Shown here: positions 1-8,901 of the stretch, piece by piece | Numbering within the stretch: the stretch's first letter is position 1 | Layout: each line of letters begins with the position of its first letter | Assembly (NCBI GenBank): GCA_018663245.1 | Contig: JABJEI010000020.1 | Coordinates: 1-44,588, forward strand | Source: a bacterium | Lineage (GTDB): Bacteria > Babelota > Babeliae > Babelales > JABJEI01 | Length of the DNA: 44,588 nt | Reading direction: 5' to 3' | Notes under the pieces: model-generated | The model's database searches: none | What the model saw: the letters and a program-made list of their open reading frames with translations, nothing else | Told to the model about the DNA's origin: nothing | Made by a program: the position numbers and the translations under genes

Positions 1-3000
1 CATCAACTGCGCCTGTTGTTGTAATATCAACTTCGGCTGAATTACCAGCGATGTTAACACCACCAGCACCATCTAAGGTGAGAGCACCAGCAGATGTTGT
101 AAAGTTAGAAGCGGCTCCACCATCAAGTGAAATCGCGCCTCCAGCATCAGCTGTAACTGCACCAGTTGCATCTAGATCAAAAGTCGCACAGTTTGTATCA
201 ACTGTTTGACCTGCTCCATTAAGAAGCATTGTTCCTGAAGCTGAATTGATGGTTACACCTGCGGTATTAGCCGCTGTAAGTGTAAGACCATCGTCACCAC
301 TAACTACCAAGGCTCCATTTGATGTAGACCATGTAGAAGCTGCTGCACCAGTCAGTGTCAACGCTCCTGAAGTGGTTACAAAGTTAGAAGCACCAGCACC
401 GTCAAGTGAAATGCCTGCACCTGTTGAATCAACTGTAACTGCGCCAGTAGCATTCACATCGAAAGCTGCTGTAGCAATTTGAACTTCGCCATCAGCCGAA
501 AAATCAAGTTGACCATCGGCGCTTGACCATATTTTCAGAGCTGAATCACGGAACTGAATCTCACGAGTGCTGTTAAGCAACAAGCCGGTATCGGCTACGT
601 GAGTCAGCGTTACGTCTTGGTCGTTACCAAAGTAAACAACACCACCATCAGCTAAGTACAAGTCGCTCCACTCAAGAGTCGCACTACCAAGTGCGGCACC
701 ATCAGCTGTTGCTGGAGTTAAAGCGCCTGTAACTGCAAGAGTGCCACCAACTGTTGCATTACCTGCAATAGCGGTAGTCGAACTTGCAACTGTTGCGTTT
801 GGTGTAAGTGTCATCTGCGCTACAAATGTATTTTGCGCGTTAATGTCATTACCAATTGTCATCACACCACCATCGGCAATGTTAACTTTCCAAGCATCAC
901 CAGCGTCATCACCCTGATCTGCCTTCATAACAAGACCGAAGGCTGCTGCTTCTACATTTGCAGAAATTTCAAGTGAATTGTTTGTGGTTGCGTCATAGCC
1001 CATCTTGATGTCTTGATCATCACCCATGTAAATGTATTTATCATCGGCTACGTAAACGTCACCCCATTCAGCTGATGCAGAACCCAAGTTGTACGTTCCC
1101 GCTGTAAACGGAACCAAGTTACCTGAAGCATCAATTGTTGTGCGAGCTGTACCACCAGTTGAGAAGGTAACTGCATTACCACCCGTCAGGTACATTCCAA
1201 CTGTTGGAGCTGATGTGAAGGAGTATGTTGGAGCAGCTGCAGAACCGGAAGCTGCATTAAGAACTGCGGCCGGAGATGTGATTTGAGTGCTACCCAATGT
1301 AATTGCGGCAACGCCGTTAGTTACGATTGAAAGCGAATCTGCACCGGATCGGTAGATACCTGTTCCAGATGCGTCATCATCGGCAGTAAATACAATAGCT
1401 GGCTCCCCTAGAGTACCAGCAGGAATACGAACCTGAGACGTAGCGGTTAATTCGCCAGTTACTGCAAGTGTTCCACTAACTGTCTCATTACCTGTAAGTG
1501 CAAATGTGCCAGCTGTCATGTTTGTATTTGCTGTTCCTGATGTAATCGTCAGCGCATTGTTACCTGAAGTATCAATTTGCGAGGCTGCATCAAAACTAAG
1601 AGTGGTTGCACCAACATCAAGCGTTTGACCATTGTCACCAATGCTATCAGTGTAAATATTTGCCCAACGAAGCGCTGCTGTACCAAGACTATCTGTACTG
1701 TCTGTGTCAGAAACTATGTTTCCACCAGTTTGCAGACCAGCTGAGTGAACCGATTGCGCGGTGAATGTACCAACGCCAGTTACACCAAGAGTTCCACTAA
1801 CTGTCTCATTGCCTGTGATAGCAACTGTACCAGCTGTCATGTTTGTATTTGCTGTTCCAGATGTAATAGTCAGAGCATTGTTACCTGAAGTATCAATTTG
1901 CGAAGCAGCATCGAAGCTCAAGGTTGTAGCTTTAACGCCAAGCGTTTGACCACTGTCACCAATGGCATCAGTGTAAACGTTTGCCCAGCGAACAGCTGTT
2001 GTACCAAGATCATCTGTACTGTCTGTATCAGAAACTATGTTACCACCAGACTGGAGACCAGCTGAGTGAACTGATTGTGCGGTGAATGTACCGACACCAG
2101 TTACACCGAGCGTTCCACCAACTGTTGCTCCACCAGCAATACCCACTGATGAGCTTGTGATGGTTGCATGTGGTGTCATTGTGAAATGTGTTACGTAGGT
2201 TCCGGCTGCGGCAATATCATTACCGAGTGTTAGAACGCCGCCATCAGCAACATTCAATTTCCACTCGTCGCCAGCATCGTCACCTTGATCAGCTTTAAGC
2301 ACAATAGCTAAAGCTGCACCTTCTACATTTGCAGAAATTTCAAGAGCATCGTTTGTTGTCTCGTCGTAGCCCATCTTGATGTCTTGATCGCTACCCATGT
2401 AAATAAATTTATCATCGGCTACGTAAACATCACCCCATTCAGCTGCAGTCGAACCGAGATCGGCTCCACCACTTGCATCAGGAAGAACTGACGTACTAAA
2501 GGTTGAAGCTCCTGTTGCAGCAAATGTTCCGCTAACGGTTTGGTTACCTGTAAGCGCAAGTGTTGCAGCAGTCATGTTTGTATTTGCAGTACCCGATGTA
2601 ATCGTCAGCGCATTGTTACCTGAGGTATCAATTTGTGAAGCTGCATCGAAGCTCAAGGTTGAAGCTTTAACAGCCAAGGCTTGACCGGTATCACCAATGC
2701 TGTCCGTGTAGACATTTGCCCAACGTACCGCTGCTGTACCAAGATCATCTGTACTGTCAGTGTCAGAAACTACGTTACCGCCTGATTGCATACCACCAGT
2801 GTGAATCGATTGCGCGGTGAATGTACCAACGCCAGTTACACCAAGTGTTCCACTAACTGTTTCATTGCCTGTAACAGCAACTGTACCAGCAGTAATATTT
2901 AGATTTGCTGTACCTGTATTAACAGCCAACGCATTGTTACCTGAGGTATCAATTGTTGAAGCAGCATCAAAACTCATTGTGGTTGCTTTAACAGCCAGAG

Positions 3001-5218
3001 CTTGACCTGTATCACCGATGCTATCAGTGTAGACATTTGCCCAACGTACTGACGTTGTACCAATATCATCTGTACTGTCTGTGTCAGAAACTAAGTTACC
3101 ACCACTTGTAAGACCACCGGTTGCCGTCATAGCACCAGTTACACCAAGCGTTCCACTAACTGTCTGGCTACCTGTAACAGCAACTGTACCAGCTGTAACG
3201 TTTACATTGTTTGCACCAGCAGTAATCGTCAGAGCTTGGCCTGTATCACCAAGACTATCGGTGTATACATTTGCCCAACGTACTGATGTTGTACCAAGGT
3301 CGTCTGTACTGTCAGTGTCAGAAACTACGTTACCACCAGATTGTATACCAGCTGAGTGAACTGATTGCGCGGTGAATGTACCAACGCCAGTTACACCAAG
3401 TGTTCCACTAACTGTCTCGTTACCTGTAACAGCAACTGTACCAGCTGTAACGTTAACATTGTTTGCACCAGCAGTAACTGTCAGAGCTTGGCCTGTGTCG
3501 CCAATGCTATCTGTGTAAACATTTGCCCAGCGAATTGAACTTGTACCAAGGTCATCTGTGCTATCAGTGTCAGAAACTACATTACCACCAGATTGTAGAC
3601 CAGCTGAGTGAACTGATTGCGCGGTAAATGTACCAACGCCAGTTACACCAAGTGTTCCACTAACTGTCTCATTGCCTGTAACAGCAACTGTACCAGCAGT
3701 AATATTTAGATTTGCTGTACCTGTATTAACAGCCAACGCATTGTTACCTGAAGTATCAATGGTTGAGGCCGCATCAAAGCTCATTGTGGTTGCACCAACA
3801 TCAAGCGTTTGAGCGCTATCACCAATGCTATCCGTGTAAACGTTTGCCCAACGAACTGCTGCTGTACCAAGATTATCGGTGCTGTCAGTGTCAGAAACTA
3901 CGTTACCGCCAGATTGCAGACCAGCTGAGTGAACTGATTGTGCGGTGAATGTACCAACGCCAGTTACACCAAGTGTTCCACTAACTGTCTCATTACCTGT
4001 AACTGCAACTGTACCAGCTGTAACGTTCACATTGTTTGCACCAGCAGTAACTGTCAGGGCTTGGCCTGTGTCACCGATGCTGTCTGTGTAAACATTTGCC
4101 CAACGAATTGAAGTTGTACCAATGTCGTCTGTACTATCTGTGTCAGAAACTACATTACCACCAGATTGTAGACCAGCTGAGTGAACTGATTGCGCGGTGA
4201 ATGTACCAACGCCAGTTACACCCAATGTTCCACTAACTGTTTCATTACCTGTAACAGCAACTGTACCAGCAGTAATATTTAGATTTGCTGTACCTGTATT
4301 AACAGCCAACGCATTGTTACCTGAAGTATCAATTGTTGAAGCCGCATCAAAACTCATTGTAGTTGCACCAACATCAAGTGTTTGACCACTATCGCCAATG
4401 CTATCTGTGTAAACATTTGCCCAACGTACTGAACTTGTACCAAGATTATCGGTGCTGTCAGTGTCAGAAACTACGTTACCACCAGATTGTAGACCACCTG
4501 TATGAACAGATTGTGCTGTAAATGTTGCGATGCCAGTTACGCCTAACGTTCCGCCAACTGTTGCGTTATCTGTAACTGTGATGTTCGTAGGTGAAAGAGT
4601 AGAAACGGTAAGTGTTCCACCAACATTGAAGTTGCCGGGTGCACCAACGATGTTTCCACTAGAATCAACATCTTTTATTATAACGTTGCCGCCAGATGAT
4701 GTAGGAATCTCAACGCCAGGGTCTCCGTGCTCAGCAGCTGTATCTGAATAACTTGAAGCTCCAGCTCCCGCACCACGAGTACTAGCTGCACGGTATCGAG
4801 CATCTCGAACAACCTCAAGGTCGCCCTGATACAACGCTCGTGCGTATTCGCTTAAGTCGTCGTATACACGACAAAGAACAGCATCGTCTTCGATGCGTTC
4901 ATGATATTCTTGAAGAAGTTCTTGGCAACCATCAAGAGCTGCCATAATTACTGATTCGTCTATTGCGTTGTCGCCATGCTTAACACATTGGAAAAGTACT
5001 CCAACTGCTTCAGGAACCTCAATTCCACTGCACGCGCGCTCCATAACTAAAATTGAAGGGACAATATCTGAACCATCAGGCAAAGCTAAACGAACCTTAC
5101 GGAAATCATTGTCACCAAAAGGATTTGAGGCTGCGTTTGGAACAGCTCTTAATAATCCTGCTGGTAGCAAAAACGAAACCATAAGTATCGTTTTCATTAC
5201 TCTTGTAACGGATTCCAT
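1..5218 (-). CDS. Giant secreted modular repeat protein, phage tail-fibre-like (3' end outside window)
   Basis: One frame stays open from an ATG at 5218 to the first base of the window, giving at least 1739 residues with no stop, so the C-terminus is missing. AAGGAG lies a few bases upstream of this ATG; a second in-frame ATG at 5197 (MKTILMVSFLLPAGLL) also begins a signal peptide. After the signal peptide there is a helical domain of about 150 residues (seen as EECQ-rich sequence such as GCQELLQEYHERIEDD), then Gly/Thr/Ser/Val-rich beta repeats to the end of the window. Recurrent motifs are VGGTLGVTG, SDTDSTDNLGT, RWANVYTDSIGD, GDDQDIKMGYD and YFGNDQDVTLTH. From memory, such motifs are common in structural and tail proteins of marine phages; no search was possible. 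Exported, probably surface-displayed; adhesin or fibre function is inferred. A C-terminal autoprocessing chaperone domain could lie outside the window. Confidence 0.85.
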   Translation of the reverse strand, partial: MESVTRVMKTILMVSFLLPAGLLRAVPNAASNPFGDNDFRKVRLALPDGSDIVPSILVMERACSGIEVPEAVGVLFQCVKHGDNAIDESVIMAALDGCQELLQEYHERIEDDAVLCRVYDDLSEYARALYQGDLEVVRDARYRAASTRGAGAGASSYSDTAAEHGDPGVEIPTSSGGNVIIKDVDSSGNIVGAPGNFNVGGTLTVSTLSPTNITVTDNATVGGTLGVTGIATFTAQSVHTGGLQSGGNVVSDTDSTDNLGTSSVRWANVYTDSIGDSGQTLDVGATTMSFDAASTIDTSGNNALAVNTGTANLNITAGTVAVTGNETVSGTLGVTGVGTFTAQSVHSAGLQSGGNVVSDTDSTDDIGTTSIRWANVYTDSIGDTGQALTVTAGANNVNVTAGTVAVTGNETVSGTLGVTGVGTFTAQSVHSAGLQSGGNVVSDTDSTDNLGTAAVRWANVYTDSIGDSAQTLDVGATTMSFDAASTIDTSGNNALAVNTGTANLNITAGTVAVTGNETVSGTLGVTGVGTFTAQSVHSAGLQSGGNVVSDTDSTDDLGTSSIRWANVYTDSIGDTGQALTVTAGANNVNVTAGTVAVTGNETVSGTLGVTGVGTFTAQSVHSAGIQSGGNVVSDTDSTDDLGTTSVRWANVYTDSLGDTGQALTITAGANNVNVTAGTVAVTGSQTVSGTLGVTGAMTATGGLTSGGNLVSDTDSTDDIGTTSVRWANVYTDSIGDTGQALAVKATTMSFDAASTIDTSGNNALAVNTGTANLNITAGTVAVTGNETVSGTLGVTGVGTFTAQSIHTGGMQSGGNVVSDTDSTDDLGTAAVRWANVYTDSIGDTGQALAVKASTLSFDAASQIDTSGNNALTITSGTANTNMTAATLALTGNQTVSGTFAATGASTFSTSVLPDASGGADLGSTAAEWGDVYVADDKFIYMGSDQDIKMGYDETTNDALEISANVEGAALAIVLKADQGDDAGDEWKLNVADGGVLTLGNDIAAAGTYVTHFTMTPHATITSSSVGIAGGATVGGTLGVTGVGTFTAQSVHSAGLQSGGNIVSDTDSTDDLGTTAVRWANVYTDAIGDSGQTLGVKATTLSFDAASQIDTSGNNALTITSGTANTNMTAGTVAITGNETVSGTLGVTGVGTFTAQSVHSAGLQTGGNIVSDTDSTDSLGTAALRWANIYTDSIGDNGQTLDVGATTLSFDAASQIDTSGNNALTITSGTANTNMTAGTFALTGNETVSGTLAVTGELTATSQVRIPAGTLGEPAIVFTADDDASGTGIYRSGADSLSIVTNGVAAITLGSTQITSPAAVLNAASGSAAAPTYSFTSAPTVGMYLTGGNAVTFSTGGTARTTIDASGNLVPFTAGTYNLGSASAEWGDVYVADDKYIYMGDDQDIKMGYDATTNNSLEISANVEAAAFGLVMKADQGDDAGDAWKVNIADGGVMTIGNDINAQNTFVAQMTLTPNATVASSTTAIAGNATVGGTLAVTGALTPATADGAALGSATLEWSDLYLADGGVVYFGNDQDVTLTHVADTGLLLNSTREIQFRDSALKIWSSADGQLDFSADGEVQIATAAFDVNATGAVTVDSTGAGISLDGAGASNFVTTSGALTLTGAAASTWSTSNGALVVSGDDGLTLTAANTAGVTINSASGTMLLNGAGQTVDTNCATFDLDATGAVTADAGGAISLDGGAASNFTTSAGALTLDGAGGVNIAGNSAEVDITTTGAVD
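1690..4480 (-). repeat. Nine-copy in-frame protein-coding repeat (SDTDSTD modules)
   Basis: The coding sequence for SDTDSTD recurs nine times. Its plus-strand anchor cagaaac begins at 1708, 2029, 2764, 3085, 3319, 3571, 3892, 4144 and 4465. The spacings are 321, 735, 321, 234, 252, 321, 252 and 321 bases, all multiples of three. The long (321) and short (234/252) units differ by the presence of a block coding for TTMSFDAASTIDTSGNNALA. The 735-base interval also holds a DDKYIYMGDDQDIKMGYD module, a copy of which lies about 1371 bases away near 1023. The near-identity of units suggests recent expansion by recombination. Confidence 0.9.
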
Positions 5219-5247
5219 GAATACTCCTTTTTTGTGTTGTACTTTTT

Positions 5248-5277
5248 CTATAACACGATCAACACACAAGTCATCAA
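5248..5277 (-). promoter_or_regulatory. Possible promoter of the giant repeat protein
   Basis: On the minus strand TTGATG (5277-5272) is followed after 18 bases by TTATAG (5253-5248), about 30 bases before the start codon at 5218. The match to a sigma-70 type promoter is moderate. The resulting leader would be very short and contain little beyond the AAAAAGGAGT ribosome-binding site. Confidence 0.35.
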
Positions 5278-5363
5278 GCTTCCCGCTCTTGACCCGTGTA
5301 ATTTCACCTTTTTTAACTAAAAATAATCCGCCTATTCGTGCATAACGAACAGACAGATACTCC

Positions 5364-5600
5364 TCATTCTAAAATTGCTCCCACCCAACTGAAACCATGT
5401 TTGTGAACTTTCTTTATTAAATTATTACGTTTACCAATACAAAATTTCTTACCAGCTTGTCTATAGAAAACATGTCTAGATCTATTTGCAGATTCTTTTA
5501 TTGCTCGAAAAAATATGGAATTGATGGCCTTGAGATAAGGAAAAATGACCCGAAAAAAACGAGTCGACAGAAGATCCCTGTAATCAATGCAAAACACCAC
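5364..5600 (-). CDS. Small basic protein, doubtful
   Basis: A 78-codon frame opens with GTG, with AAGGAG-like sequence roughly 10 bases upstream. The product is rich in Lys, Arg and Phe (for example RNNLIKKVHKHGF). I recognise no family, it has no clear signal peptide, and it lies between divergently oriented genes. It may be a chance frame in an otherwise non-coding 565-base stretch (5219-5783). The rest of that stretch holds a 7-bp perfect hairpin (cttatcg 5641-5647 with cgataag 5652-5658) and the presumed ychF promoter. Confidence 0.2.
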   Translation of the reverse strand: MVFCIDYRDLLSTRFFRVIFPYLKAINSIFFRAIKESANRSRHVFYRQAGKKFCIGKRNNLIKKVHKHGFSWVGAILE

Positions 5601-5711
5601 TCTCGCCTCTCCTTATTGGGGTGACCAAGCTAACAGAATACTTATCGTATTCGATAAGCCAAGTCAAGCTGCTAGATATCCAAGAGAGCTTATTCTGTAA
5701 TCAGATTGCCC

Positions 5712-5739
5712 TTGTACTCAGCTTCGTGCACACTATAAA
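5712..5739 (+). promoter_or_regulatory. Probable promoter of ychF
   Basis: TTGTAC (5712-5717), a 16-base spacer and TATAAA (5734-5739) lie about 45 bases before the preferred ychF start. The spacing is slightly short but acceptable for a sigma-70 type promoter. Confidence 0.4.
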
Positions 5740-5783
5740 AGAAAAACAATCTACACGCAACGTTTATGATAAAGAGATCTAAT

Positions 5784-6896
5784 ATGAGTATTCAGGCTGG
5801 CCTAGTAGGCCTTCCCAATGTTGGCAAATCAACCCTATTTAACGCGCTTACGCGCTCATCTGTCCCTGCCCAGAATTACCCCTTCTGTACAATTGACCCT
5901 CACGTCGCCTGCTCGTCAGTGCCTGATCCTCGCATACCACAGCTACAAGCTTGGTACGAATCCAAGAAGACACTGCCTGCAGTTATGGAGTTTGTTGACA
6001 TTGCTGGCCTTGTCGCCGGCGCAGCTTCAGGACAAGGACTAGGCAATAAATTCCTTAGCAACATCCGTGAGGTTGACATCATTTTGCACGTTCTACGTTG
6101 CTTCAATGACCCTGATATAACGCGCGATATGCCACTTGATCCGTTTGGTGACTACCAGATCATTGTTTCTGAGTTGATGATAAAAGATCTTGAGTCAGTT
6201 ACAAAGCGAATAGCCAAAATTGATAACCTTAAAAGATCGCACTCACTTTCTGGTGCAGACCGTAAAACGCTAGAAGATGAGCAACGGCTCATGGAACGCG
6301 TAGAGCAAGCTCTCAACCATAAAACAGCTGATGATGTTTACAATCTTCTTGCTGCTAGCGATCTACGCACAATACCACTGCTATGCGCAAAACGCTCACT
6401 GATCATCGCAAATATTGCCGAAGACCAGCTTGACGATAAGGCCTATGCAAACGACCCTGCGTATCAACTATTGATCACAACATTTGGAGCTGATCGAGTA
6501 ATTCCAATCAGTGCCCGCCTAGAATACGAACTTTCGCAACTAAGTGCGCAAGACGCTCAGGCTTTGATGGGCCCTCTAGGTATGGAAGACAAAGGACTCG
6601 ACAAGATTATCACGGCAACATACCGTGAACTCGGTCTTATTACGTTTTTCACCTGTGGACCAAAAGAGATTCACGCATGGACGATTAAGAACGGTACGAC
6701 TATCAAGCAAGCCGGTGGCTGCATACACTCTGATATTGAACGCGGCTTCATTGCAGCCGATGTTTTTGGGTGCAATGATCTTGAAGCGGTAGACGGCAAG
6801 CCCTCACGCTTAAAAGAAAAAGGCACTTTTAGAACCGAAGGTGCTTCATACATCGTTAAGGATGGCGACGTCATTAATATTAAGTTCAATGTATAG
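5784..6896 (+). CDS. ychF: Ribosome-binding ATPase YchF
   Basis: Obg-family P-loop protein that prefers ATP and binds ribosomes; a soluble translation-associated or stress-associated factor. The P-loop GLPNVGKS is at residues 9-16. The switch region reads DIAGLVAGAA, and NIAED near residue 209 replaces the NKxD guanine motif, as is usual in this ATP-preferring branch. The C-terminal TGS-type domain includes FFTCGPKEIHAWTI and GCIHSDIERGF. An ATG 18 bases upstream (5766) is in frame, but the family normally begins just before the P-loop strand and AAAGAGA lies upstream of 5784, so 370 residues is preferred. The gene is convergent with the next one, with 6 bases between stops. Confidence 0.95.
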   Translation: MSIQAGLVGLPNVGKSTLFNALTRSSVPAQNYPFCTIDPHVACSSVPDPRIPQLQAWYESKKTLPAVMEFVDIAGLVAGAASGQGLGNKFLSNIREVDIILHVLRCFNDPDITRDMPLDPFGDYQIIVSELMIKDLESVTKRIAKIDNLKRSHSLSGADRKTLEDEQRLMERVEQALNHKTADDVYNLLAASDLRTIPLLCAKRSLIIANIAEDQLDDKAYANDPAYQLLITTFGADRVIPISARLEYELSQLSAQDAQALMGPLGMEDKGLDKIITATYRELGLITFFTCGPKEIHAWTIKNGTTIKQAGGCIHSDIERGFIAADVFGCNDLEAVDGKPSRLKEKGTFRTEGASYIVKDGDVINIKFNV

Positions 6897-6902
6897 CCTG
6901 AG

Positions 6903-7550
6903 CTAAATAAGAGTTAAGAGCTCCTTCAAAAGCTTTGTATCATCGCAGGTGGCAATGGCATTTTTTATAGTTGCCCTGTACATCTGCTCAAGACGCTCTG
7001 GATACTGACCAAGTTCTCGTGCAATGGCTTCAAGCTGTTGCACATCAACCTGGTAAGAGGGCTCCTCCAGCAGTTCACGTACCTGCACACAACGTTCTTC
7101 AACAAAATTTTGTAGCTGCTCTGCCGACTCAAAAGTTGTATGGTCGTACACGCGGTAAGCATACAAGCGAACATTGGCAATTTTTTCGTAATTGCGATCA
7201 ACATCGGCAAGCGTAAGCCTGACCAGCTTGCGCGAAAGAGCAACCCGCAACTCCTGCTCTTCCTCAATTTTTGCCAACTGCTTCATCCGCTCACAATCTC
7301 GCTCACGATGATGCTCTCGCATGTCAGCTTGCAGAAGTTCTTGAGAGTACTCAGCTAAATCAACACTGGCCCCGTCAATCGACCATGATTCACGCTTTTT
7401 GCCATCGATAGCATCAATTCGATAAATAAAGGAATGCCCATCTGCGACCTCCTCCACATAAAAAACCTCAACTCGGCTCTTAACGATACGGGCTGACATG
7501 AACAAGGGAACCTGAAGTAACAGTAATAAAAGTGTCGACCTGATCGTCAT
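6903..7550 (-). CDS. Secreted protein of unknown function
   Basis: 215 residues beginning with a clear export signal (MTIRSTLLLLLLQVPLFMSA). The mature part is charged and mostly helical, with a likely coiled-coil stretch around residues 75-110 (HHRERDCERMKQLAKIEEEQ). It contains two well-separated Cys in the second half. AGAAGG lies about 10 bases upstream of the ATG. I recognise no family. It is a single gene, transcribed convergently with ychF and divergently from the regulator at 7832. The size and build (signal peptide plus helical domain of 150-200 residues) match other small exported unknowns in this window at 19353, 35603 and 36911. Confidence 0.75.
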   Translation of the reverse strand: MTIRSTLLLLLLQVPLFMSARIVKSRVEVFYVEEVADGHSFIYRIDAIDGKKRESWSIDGASVDLAEYSQELLQADMREHHRERDCERMKQLAKIEEEQELRVALSRKLVRLTLADVDRNYEKIANVRLYAYRVYDHTTFESAEQLQNFVEERCVQVRELLEEPSYQVDVQQLEAIARELGQYPERLEQMYRATIKNAIATCDDTKLLKELLTLI

Positions 7551-7831
7551 AAAGATAACCTTCTATAAATTTTTCCATTTAATTGACTCTATCTTGGCTC
7601 TGACTTTACTACGTTTAATCGGTTCGTTCCAGAATTGAATCCTTATTAAATCAATCTTAGCCCAAGCTCTACCGCAGCTTTGCTTTACAAGGCAAACAAG
7701 ATTTTTACCTGGAAAAATGCACTGTAATTAGGGGTATTGCACAAAACTCATAACGGAAACCCCTCTTTTGTGATATAGTATCTTATGATGGTAGATAGTA
7801 TTTACGTAAGCAAAAAAGCGTTAAAAAACTT

Positions 7832-8284
7832 ATGAAGCGTAAAAAGGGCCATTTTTCGATCTCAGCTGTCGCTCAGATGTTTTCCGTGCACCAACAAACA
7901 ATCAGAATGTACGAGAAGCAGGGACTTATAAATCCGAAGCGATCAGAGGGAAACACTCGCCTTTTTTCAGAAAGCGATATCGATAGGCTTGAGCTGATCA
8001 TCCACTTGACTCACAGTTTGGGAATTAACCTAGCTGGCGTTGAGATGGTTCTCAAACTCAAGAAGCAAGTCGCAACTCTGAAAAAACAGATGAACGACAT
8101 GTTCCAACGAATGGATCAAGAACTTGAACAAGAAAAAACTGATTTACACAAAAACGCTCGTACATACGCTAAAAAAATCACGGAAATGCGTCAATTGCCT
8201 TCACCAGAATCGGAAAAAACTGACAACAAAAATCAACAAACTCTTGCCATGGAAGACTGGGAGGTTGACTATGAAGATGAGTAA
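7832..8284 (+). CDS. MerR-family transcriptional regulator, HspR-like
   Basis: 150 residues. The N-terminal winged helix-turn-helix reads ISAVAQMFSVHQQTIRMYEK (residues 9-28), followed by GLINPKRSEGNTRLFSESDI and then LTHSLGINLAGVEMVLKLK. This combination is characteristic of HspR-type repressors, which in other bacteria control dnaK-grpE-clpB class heat-shock genes. A helical coiled coil (residues about 75-120) probably dimerises. The C-terminus is acidic and lacks metal-binding cysteines, so a metal-sensing MerR role is unlikely. It is followed 48 bases later by a co-oriented small gene ending in a strong terminator, so the two probably form an operon. grpE in this window is 26 kb away. The regulatory target is inferred from the family only. 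Confidence 0.85.
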   Translation: MKRKKGHFSISAVAQMFSVHQQTIRMYEKQGLINPKRSEGNTRLFSESDIDRLELIIHLTHSLGINLAGVEMVLKLKKQVATLKKQMNDMFQRMDQELEQEKTDLHKNARTYAKKITEMRQLPSPESEKTDNKNQQTLAMEDWEVDYEDE

Positions 8285-8332
8285 CATCAGCAAGAATAAC
8301 GCGCTACCAACAACCATACGGGGGGTAATCGT

Positions 8333-8776
8333 ATGAAGAATGGAAGATTTGTTGTGTCGTATCGCCTACTTGCACTACTACAATGGCTGGCCGATAACGA
8401 AGGAAAAGCGTTTAAACACCTAATCCAACAGGCCATGAAGCATGGTCTGACAGATGAGCTACGAATATTGGAGACTATTCAAGTAGCCGACATCGCCGAA
8501 GAAGCTCAACAAAGCATCATCGACTTTTTTTCTGCCACAGAAAAACTTCTTGATGAAAGTCTTGATGAAGAACGAGTTAGCCGTGTTTTAACAAATAATC
8601 TTCTGCCAACACTCAAACAAATAGACACCGATGCTTGCGACCAAACAATGCTTGCACGAAGTGTATCTCGCACAACAACACAGCTCGAAAGTAATCCTGC
8701 GGACAATCCGCAAGAGACACTTTACAAAGAACTGTTAAGACGCTGGCAGCCGGATGGCTTAAAAAATAGAAATTAA
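8333..8776 (+). CDS. Small soluble protein in operon with the MerR-like regulator
   Basis: 147 residues, no signal peptide or membrane segment, mainly helical (LLALLQWLADNEGKAFKHLI, then SIIDFFSATEKLLDESLDEE). A strong GGGGGGT ribosome-binding site lies 5-6 bases before the ATG. It begins 48 bases after the regulator and ends just before a strong terminator, so co-transcription is likely. I recognise no domain. The context suggests a function linked to the regulator, such as a co-factor, anti-regulator or stress protein, but nothing in the sequence proves it. Confidence 0.75.
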   Translation: MKNGRFVVSYRLLALLQWLADNEGKAFKHLIQQAMKHGLTDELRILETIQVADIAEEAQQSIIDFFSATEKLLDESLDEERVSRVLTNNLLPTLKQIDTDACDQTMLARSVSRTTTQLESNPADNPQETLYKELLRRWQPDGLKNRN

Positions 8777-8792
8777 ATAATAATAAACAAGT

Positions 8793-8830
8793 AAGAGCAC
8801 CGTTTTATACCAAAAACGGTGCTCTTTTTT
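8793..8830 (+). terminator. Rho-independent terminator of the regulator operon
   Basis: A perfect 14-bp stem AAGAGCACCGTTTT (8793-8806) pairs with 8813-8826 across a 6-base loop, and is followed by a run of T to 8830. Confidence 0.95.
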
Positions 8831-8901
8831 CTAGGTTCAACGCATAACAGGATCTAAGTCAAAAAATAAGCATCTAACATGTTCGATTAAATGGAAAAGC
8901 A

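Noticed and set aside
1690-4480. A CRISPR array
   Set aside because: The repeats are long, in frame, of unequal length and translate into a continuous protein; there are no short repeats with unique spacers and no cas genes.
1-5218. Several plus-strand frames of 60-125 codons inside the repeat gene
   Set aside because: They are antisense shadows of the repeat gene, are themselves repetitive for that reason, and lack ribosome-binding sites.
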